Shown here: one piece after another, positions 52,501-64,000 of the stretch
Layout of the letters: each line of letters opens with the position of its first letter
Numbering within the stretch: position 1 is the stretch's first letter
From: Apteryx mantelli
Taxonomy: Eukaryota; Chordata; Aves; Apterygiformes; Apterygidae
Length of the DNA: 64,000 nucleotides
Direction: 5' to 3'
Assembly (NCBI RefSeq): GCF_036417845.1
Contig: NC_089990.1
Coordinates: 3,546,001-3,610,000, forward strand
Position numbers and translations under genes: made by a program
The notes under the pieces: model-generated
The model's input: only the letters and a program-made list of their open reading frames with translations
Database searches by the model: none
What the model was told of the DNA's origin: nothing

Positions 52501-55500
52501 AGCAGGCTTCGCACGCTGGCTGCGGGACGGCTGGAAACGCTGCGCGTGGCTTTGCCCGGGCGGCTCCTTTCGAAGGCACCGCAGGCTGCAGCACAGCTCT
52601 CCCTAGCTCGGCTCCTTCGCTCCAGAACGGCTTGGCTCCCAGCCGGAGCCGGCATCCGGGAAAGGGTCCCGCGCCGCAGCACGCCCAGCACCCGCCGCCC
52701 TCGCGAGCCGCGGGGACGCCTGGCACCCGGGGAGCGCTCAGCCCGCAGGGAGATGGGCCTGGTGGTATCCCACCAGATGCAGCCGCCCCACCGCTGCGTG
52801 CCTGGATTTACGCTGCAAGGAGGAGGGCAGTTACCCCCAGTTTTTGTCCTGTCCTGCGGAGTGGGAAGCAATGGAGAATGCAACAGAATCTCCTTGAAAT
52901 TGCAGCTTTTCCCAGAGATCCCTGGCCTGCCCCCACGCTGGCCCAACAGAGCCGGCGTCAGCCCTGCTCAAAGCGCATCCCCGGCGCCGTCTGCCCCGAG
53001 CCTGTTGGCCAAAAGCTGCCAGGGGACATGTCAAGTCAGAGGGGACACGTGGGGTGGCCCCGAGCCCTCATCCCAGACACCGAAAGGACGAAAGCCCCAA
53101 GAATGGAGCAGATTGTTCTGCGGAGAGTTTCCATGTTACCGGATTTAGCTCGCAAAGCACCGTGACGTTCGCCCACGCAGATGCAAATTGCCGCGGTGGG
53201 CAGGGGAGGAATGCAAAGGTGATGGCAGTGGAAAGGAGAAATTATTTCGTAAACCGTTCTCCTCCACTGGCCGCAGCAGCCGGATCCAGCAAACGGAGCG
53301 GTACGGACCGCTTGGCCCGAGACGGGGCAGCGCCCTCAGCGCTGCCAGCTCTGCTCCACAACCCGGGAAACGGCGGCCCCGGGAGCTGAGGTCGCTGAGC
53401 AAAGCCGGGGCAGAGCCGCGGAGGGCTCACGGTCGTGGGCACTGCCGCGGTGGGGCAGGGCACGGAGCGGGCTGGCGTCCCCTCCTGCCTCCCGGGAGCC
53501 CTTCGCGGTCTGGCGCCTCCAGAGCTCTCGGCACGAGAAAACCCTCACGCGGCCGAAGCGCCGGCTGGGGCTGCGGGTCCCGTGGGCGAGCTGGGACCCC
53601 CCGGCTGGGCTCCAGGACGCTCCGGGACGGCGCGTGCCGTCCTCCTCCCGCTGAGCCCTTGGCACCTCACCCGAGCGCCTCCCAGCCCCATCTCCCTGCC
53701 CTTCGCGCGCCCCTCGCCTCTGCCCTCTGCAGCCTGCCGGGGGGCCGCCGTCACCCGTCCCCTGTGGCTTGTGCCACCCCTCAGCCCCCTCTGCCCTTGG
53801 CGGGCGTCGCATCCCCTGCGGGACATTGGCGGCTCTTACCCTGAGCGCTCAGCTTCCCCTCCTAAGCACCAGCCGTGGCAAAGGCAGAGCAAAAAGTTAA
53901 ATAAAGCGGAGATTAGGCAGCGCAGAGAGGAGCACTCCAAGCGATTTAGCCCTTCAGGGCCAAAGCCGGGGCTTGGGCAGGGCGCTCAGCACAGAAAAGT
54001 GTGGCAGAGCTACGTTAGGGTTGGTCCACATGGGTTTCTCCCGGCACAGGAGCTTCCTGCGTGCCAGGATGGGACCCCAGAGGGTCCCGTCACCCGCGAT
54101 GGGGGTGCCTCCGCTGCTCGTGAGATGTGCACGCAGCTTGGGATGCGAACATTGAGAAATCAGAATTAAGCTGCCCTGAAAAATAAGGTATCTCTGATCT
54201 ACCCCTCCTGCCTCCCACTGTGCAGCCTCCCCTGCGAGAGGCTTTTGATCCCGTTATTTTTAGAACAGCTCAAAAGCAGGTCAAGCGACCGTTTGTGCGG
54301 GGCGCAGAGAGAACCGTACTCGTACTTATCTGTACGTTTGCCGCTTGGAGGGGACTTGCGCAGGAAGCCCGCGAGCGCTGCCGTGTCGGCGGTGCAGGCT
54401 GCCTCCCCCCCGCGAGCCCTCCCAGGCCCTGTCCCACGTCCCACGCGGGGGACGGCTTCCTTGGGGGGACGACGCCCCGGGCCCGTCCAGCGAGGGCTGG
54501 GGTGTCCCCTGCGTGGGTGCCCCCTTTCCCACTCAGCTTGCCGGGGCTGGACTGGGCTCCTCAGCACCCTGCGGCCCCGACACCGTCCCCTGGCCCGGGA
54601 CCTGCCAGGGGAGGCATCACACAGTGCTGCTCCCTGCTACCGTGAGAAAACACAGTTACGCTGGAAAGCACGGACAAGAAATGAGTAAGGGAGAGTGGTT
54701 TGTTCCAGCTCTGGAAATCCCAAAGCCTGGACAGTGGAAATCATGGGCTGCCAAACTTCGTTTCTCCGTCTGGTCCTGGTGTCTTGTGCTGCATCAGCTT
54801 CACCTCCAGATCCTGCTGAGTAATTACGTTAGAAAAGTCTAACCAGAGCCGCCAACCAGCAAGTACAGAAATAACTGCAACCTGAGACTGGCGTGGAAGT
54901 TCGAAAGTGCATTTCCACAATATCAGCTAGCTGGTGTCAGCCACTTTTAAACGTACACATAGGTATATTTATACACACACACACTCACACATGCATAAAA
55001 CACACACAAGCAGTTTTGTTCCTCGCAGTTCTTGCCCGGCCCTTCTGGAGGGACCTGGCTTTGGAAAGAGCCTAAGAAGGCGCCCGCTGGGAGGGAACTC
55101 TTGGTTGCTGTTTTCGCCTGTGGTAGCCACGAGAGCCCAAAGAGAGAAGTGAGGCAAGGTTTGCGGGGCCGGGACATCCTCTTTCAGACCAGCTGATAGA
55201 GCCGGGACCGCGGCAGCTGGGCTGCGCCTGCGAGTCCTCTTGTGGGGCTGGAACAGCAGCCGCAAGGTTTCAGCTCAGGCAAGGCCGGGACGTTGGCTTG
55301 GAGCAGGCCATAGGTTTGGTCGGCTCGAGAGAAAAAGGTGTTCAGCAGAGCAGAGGGGTCGTTGGTGGTGGGAGAAGCAACACGGTCTTTAGTCCCGAGG
55401 GACAGATATTTGCGGCCGTGATTAGAGCGAGCGCGCCGCGCAGCTTCCGCTCGCAGTCCGTCTCGCAGCACGGCGAGGCGCCGCCGGGTTTGCGGTCCCT

Positions 55501-55836
55501 GCGCCTGCTGCGAGCCGGCGCTTGCAGGAGGAGGCCGAACATTGTCGAGCCGCAGCGACATCGTTAGCTCGGGGGATTTTTTGTCGAGAGTCACAAAGCG
55601 ATGAGTTACGCTGCCCCTCACCTTGCAGTTCCCCTCGCCAGCTCTGCGGTACAATCGCGAGCTAGGAGAACAGGTCAGGGCGGGTTTTTCTTATAGCTGC
55701 AGAGTGTTTGTTACGTGAACCGAACTCGGAGCCCGGCTGTGAAGCACCTGCACGGCGCCGGGAGGCCTCGACACCCGCGCGCCCGAGGAAAGCGAGGGCT
55801 GCTCCCCGCTCGCTCCGGAGGGGGAAGCGGGCGCCC
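49575..55836. other. right part of the inverted-repeat spacer, GC-rich, no supported gene
   Basis: From about 50.4 to 54.7 kb the DNA is very GC- and CpG-rich. Long open frames occur on both strands, the longest at 51580-53148 plus (522 codons). None resembles a known protein and they overlap each other in several frames, so I treat them as noncoding. The region should hold the noncoding first exon of the receptor gene. A 55184-55654 minus frame (156 codons) is likewise unrecognised. Confidence 0.5.
54971..55008. repeat. (AC)n microsatellite
   Basis: This is an interrupted AC dinucleotide run with a TCAC and an ATGCATAAA interruption. Confidence 0.75.
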
Positions 55837-56092
55837 CCCCCCACCCCCACCTCTCGCTATGTTGTTATCAGCACCGGGACCGGGACCACAACCGGGACCG
55901 ACCCCGGCAGGGCCCAGCGCAGCCGCCGCCGCCGCCACGCGCAGCCCCGTGTCCCCCCCGGCGACCCGTTGCTAGGAGGAGGACTCGCAGCACTCGCCTG
56001 GTCACGCCCCCTTGGGGCGGGGCGTAGGGGAGGCCGCGCCCCGTCCCGCCCCTATCCGGCCGCCTCCCGCCGTGCCCCGGCAGCCGGCGCCC

Positions 56093-56278
56093 ATTGGCTC
56101 CGCCACGTCGACCACGTGCTACGGACACTCGGCGCCCATTGGCCACGCCGCGCCACGTCGGCCACGTGACCCGGACACCCGGCGCCCATTGGCCTCCCGC
56201 GACGCCCACGTGCCTCGGGAGCCGGCGCCCATTGGCCCCCCGCGACGCCCACGTGCTCCGGCACCCGGCGCCCATTGG
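56093..56278 (+). promoter_or_regulatory. right F8A promoter: five inverted CCAAT boxes interleaved with four E-boxes
   Basis: ATTGG boxes begin at 56093, 56138, 56188, 56231 and 56274. CACGTG palindromes begin at 56113, 56163, 56207 and 56250, in strict alternation. The last ATTGG lies about 50 bases before the start codon, so the array is core promoter or 5' UTR. The copy differs from the left array by only a few bases. The box at 56163 reads CCACGTGACC, close to the MiT/TFE (CLEAR) consensus; this is a motif match only. Confidence 0.8.
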
Positions 56279-56329
56279 CCGCGGCGGCGGCTGGCGGCGC
56301 GGCGTCCGTTGCGGGCGGCGGCGGCGGCG

Positions 56330-57361
56330 ATGCTGGCGGCGGCGGGCGGCGGCGGCGGCGCGGCGCCCGGGCCGGGCCCCGGCGGCGGCGGGGACGGGGA
56401 CTTCCTGTCGCGGTACCGGCTGGTGTCGGCCAAGCTGCGGCGGCGGTTCCTGCGGAAGCCGAACGTGGCGGAGGCGGCGGAGCAGTTCGCGGCGCTGGCG
56501 CGGGAGCTGCGCGCCCAGGAGAGCCTGCCCTACGCGGCCTGGTGCCAGCTGGCCGTGGCGCGCTGCGCGCAGAGCCTCTTCCACGGGCCCGCCGAGGCGG
56601 CGGCGCTGGCCGAGGCGGCGCGGCTCTTCCTGCGCCAGGAGCGCGACCTGCGGCAGCGCCTGGCGCTGCGCGGCGGCTTCGGCGAGCACGTGGCGGCGGC
56701 GCAGAGCTGCGGCGCCTTCGCCGCCCGCCTGCACCTGGAGCGGGGGCAGCCGGCGCTGGCGGCCGGGCTCTGCCTGGAGCTGGCGGCGGCGCTGCGCGAC
56801 ACGGGCCGCCCGGCGGGCGCCGCCGCGGCCCTGCAGCGGGCCGCCGAGCTGCTGGCGGCGGCGCGGCTGCCGCTGGCGGCGCTGCGCTGCCTGGGCGAGC
56901 TGGCCTCCTGCCTGCTGCTGGGCGGCGACTACGCGGGCGCGCTGGCGGCGCTGACGCGGGCGCAGGCGCTGGCGCGGGCGGGCGGCGGCGGCGGCGCCTT
57001 CCGCGACGCGCTGGCGCGCTGCGAGGTGTCGCGGGTGCTGCTGCTGCTGCTGCTGCAGCCGCCGCCGGCCAAGCTGCTGCCCGAGCACGCGCGGACGCTG
57101 GAGCAGTACTGCTGGGAGGCGCCGGCGAGCGGGCCGGGGCCCGGGCCGGGCGGCGGCGGCGCGGCGGTGGCGGCGGCGGGCTACCTGCCGGCCGAGCTCT
57201 TCCTGCTGCTGCAGTCGGCCGTGCTGGCCTGCCAGGAGAAGGACCTGGAGGCGCTGAAGGTGCTGCAGGCCGAGCTGTGGCCGCTGCTCAGCCCCGAGCA
57301 GAACCACCTGCTGCACCTGGTGCTGCAGGAGATGACCAGCCCCGCGGGCCAGGGGCTCTGA
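56330..57361 (+). CDS. F8A: F8A / HAP40, 40-kDa huntingtin-associated protein (right copy)
   Basis: Single-exon gene of 343 aa. From [10 protein letters not shown] to the terminal SPAGQGL it reads identically to the left copy. The only difference I see is a shorter Gly tract and Gly-Ala segment near the N-terminus, from GGC-repeat contraction. The function is as huntingtin's constitutive helical partner. The stop is TGA at 57359-57361, followed by about 730 bases to an ATTAAA at 58092-58097. The next gene on the same strand is DKC1, with its start codon only about 255 bases past that signal. Transcription points away from the spacer and toward DKC1. Which copy is ancestral cannot be told from the sequence alone, although adjacency to the complete DKC1 favours this one. 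Confidence 0.94.
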   Translation: MLAAAGGGGGAAPGPGPGGGGDGDFLSRYRLVSAKLRRRFLRKPNVAEAAEQFAALARELRAQESLPYAAWCQLAVARCAQSLFHGPAEAAALAEAARLFLRQERDLRQRLALRGGFGEHVAAAQSCGAFAARLHLERGQPALAAGLCLELAAALRDTGRPAGAAAALQRAAELLAAARLPLAALRCLGELASCLLLGGDYAGALAALTRAQALARAGGGGGAFRDALARCEVSRVLLLLLLQPPPAKLLPEHARTLEQYCWEAPASGPGPGPGGGGAAVAAAGYLPAELFLLLQSAVLACQEKDLEALKVLQAELWPLLSPEQNHLLHLVLQEMTSPAGQGL

Positions 57362-58091
57362 GCACGACGCGGCCGTCGCCGACGCCGCCCTCGCCTCGGC
57401 GCTGCGGGGGAAGCGCGTCCCGGGTGCCGTGGGCCCGCACCGGCGTTTCCCTCCGTGCCGCTGTGACTCTGTGGGCTGCGCGAAGACGCTGCGTGCAGCG
57501 AGCCCTGTCCGTTCAAAGACCCTGTCCAGAGGCGCCGCTGCTGGGAGCCTCCCTGCGGGCTTTTGTGGCCGGCCTAGTCCTGACCCGGCACGGACACCGC
57601 AGCACTTCTTCCCCACGGCTTCCCCGTGTGTTCCCTGAAATGGGATCCTTCTCCCTGTGTGACTGAAGGGGCGTTTTGTCTTGAAACCCTCTTGCACTGC
57701 AGCAACCCTCTGCTGGGCTGTTCCGCTGCTGGTGATGCAGAGCGCCAAGTTGGCCTCGGTGGTGCCTTTCCTGGATGCCAGGAGCGATCCCTGAGCAACG
57801 GTCCCCGATCAGTTGTGTCCGTCCCGGCCTTTCTTCTGTTGCCAAAAGTCTTGATGGGGACCAGTTCTCTGACCCTTGCTCGGCTTTGGGCTGTTCCTGT
57901 TGCAGGGGCGAAGCTGTCTCAGCGGAGGCTCCGGAGCGCACGGTAGCCCTGGGTGGGGGGCAGTGGCCAGAGTGGTTCGGGAGCCCCTGCCAGCAGCGTG
58001 TCCGGCGAGGGCCGGCTTTCATCCGCCATGCCAGCGTGGGCCGATGGGAGCAGTGTTGCGTGGGAGCCTGCGGGAAAGACCCGCCCTTTGC

Positions 58092-58097
58092 ATTAAA
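58092..58097 (+). terminator. F8A (right copy) poly(A) signal ATTAAA
   Basis: ATTAAA about 730 bases past the stop codon, mirrored by 43589-43594 in the left arm. Cleavage shortly after it would place the transcript end close to the arm boundary. Confidence 0.6.
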
Positions 58098-58159
58098 GTA
58101 AAGGAACTGTTTATGCACTTTATTTCCCAGGCTCCAGGCTCTTTCTTTGGCTGCGGCGA

Positions 58160-58352
58160 TGCGCGGCTGCCCCGGACTCGGAGACACCAGCCCGGGGGGC
58201 TGGCAGCTCCGCTCGCCACGCCCCTCTGCTGTAGCCACGCCCCTCGCTCCACCCTCTCCTCCTTGGCCCCGCCCCTCCCGCGCGGGGCATGTCGGGAAGG
58301 GGGCGGCCCTTCCGGCCTCTGCGCGGCGGTGGGGGCACCACGCGGCGCGGCC
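58160..58352 (+). promoter_or_regulatory. DKC1: DKC1 promoter
   Basis: A compact CpG-rich promoter lies between the F8A arm and the DKC1 start codon. It has two CCACGCCCCT boxes (58216-58225, 58235-58244) and CCCCGCCCCT soon after, typical of KLF/SP-factor sites. A pyrimidine-rich CCCTTCCGG near 58306 is a possible start region. No TATA box was seen. The motifs are read directly; the start site is inferred. Confidence 0.6.

Positions 58353-64000
<5,648 letters not shown>

Larger units (their letters stand above)
55837..58157 (+). repeat. right arm of the large inverted repeat carrying F8A
   Basis: About 2.32 kb, matching 43529-45905 in reverse complement. The inner edge falls in a C-run preceding CCACCCCCACCTCTCGC at about 55837. 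The outer edge is at about 58157, just after CTTTCTTTGGCTGCGGC, about 195 bases before the DKC1 start codon. Content mirrors the left arm: promoter, CCAAT/E-box array, F8A and its 3' UTR. Confidence 0.93.

Noticed and set aside
51580-53148. 522-codon plus-strand open frame in the spacer
   Set aside because: Cys/Pro/Arg-rich, no recognisable domain, overlapped by equally long frames on both strands in CpG-rich DNA.
53188-54169. Two plus-strand frames of more than 200 codons
   Set aside because: Same composition effect as the rest of the GC-rich spacer; no family resemblance.
55184-55654. 156-codon minus-strand frame beside the right arm
   Set aside because: Has an ATG and a plausible-looking translation, but I recognise nothing and see no splice or poly(A) support. 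Kept only as a note in the spacer entry.
55868-57748. 626-codon minus-strand open frame across the right F8A
   Set aside because: It is the mirror of the antisense frame in the left arm. It exists in both arms only because the arms are copies, so its presence twice is not independent evidence.

Overview
This is a vertebrate nuclear window, most likely from a bird. The evidence is multi-exon genes with short introns, a low repeat load whose only clear interspersed repeat is a CR1 LINE 3' end, very GC-rich promoters, and proteins that align closely to human orthologues that I recalled from memory. No virus-derived element, CRISPR array, tRNA or rRNA gene was seen.

Layout, left to right. 1-6.0 kb has no recognisable coding exon (CENPI downstream flank or 3' UTR). 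CENPI (inner kinetochore) fills 6.0-23.6 kb on the minus strand; all 20 coding exons could be traced and give 751 aa. TMEM35A/NACHO (nicotinic receptor chaperone) lies on the minus strand at 26.4-29.5 kb, with two exons and 168 aa. TRMT2B (mitochondrial RNA uridine methyltransferase) lies on the minus strand at 31.7-39.9 kb, with 12 coding exons and 481 aa. One TRMT2B intron carries the CR1 fragment. 40.6-43.2 kb holds nothing recognisable.

The striking part is 43.2-58.2 kb. Two nearly identical intronless F8A (HAP40, huntingtin partner) genes sit in a large inverted repeat. The arms are about 2.38 kb and 2.32 kb, with a spacer of about 9.9 kb. The genes point away from each other, and their shared 5' flanks face the spacer. 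Each has an upstream array of five CCAAT boxes interleaved with four CACGTG E-boxes. The spacer holds one intact intron-free GPR34/P2Y-like receptor gene (minus strand, 338 aa) and several kb of GC-rich DNA without a supported gene. Just outside the left arm is an isolated, well-preserved dyskerin (DKC1) exon with intact splice sites, in the same orientation relative to its F8A as the real DKC1 has beyond the right arm. DKC1 itself starts about 200 bp past the right arm and runs off the window in its tenth coding exon. I infer that the inverted duplication once covered F8A plus at least part of DKC1, and that the left DKC1 copy was later mostly lost.

The genes are housekeeping or neuronal and do not form one pathway. 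From memory, human CENPI, TMEM35A and TRMT2B lie at Xq22, while F8A and DKC1 lie at Xq28. If so, the F8A inverted repeat sits at or near the junction of two blocks that are separate in human. Human F8A copies also lie in inverted repeats (the int22h repeats behind haemophilia A inversions), so this locus may be a parallel case.
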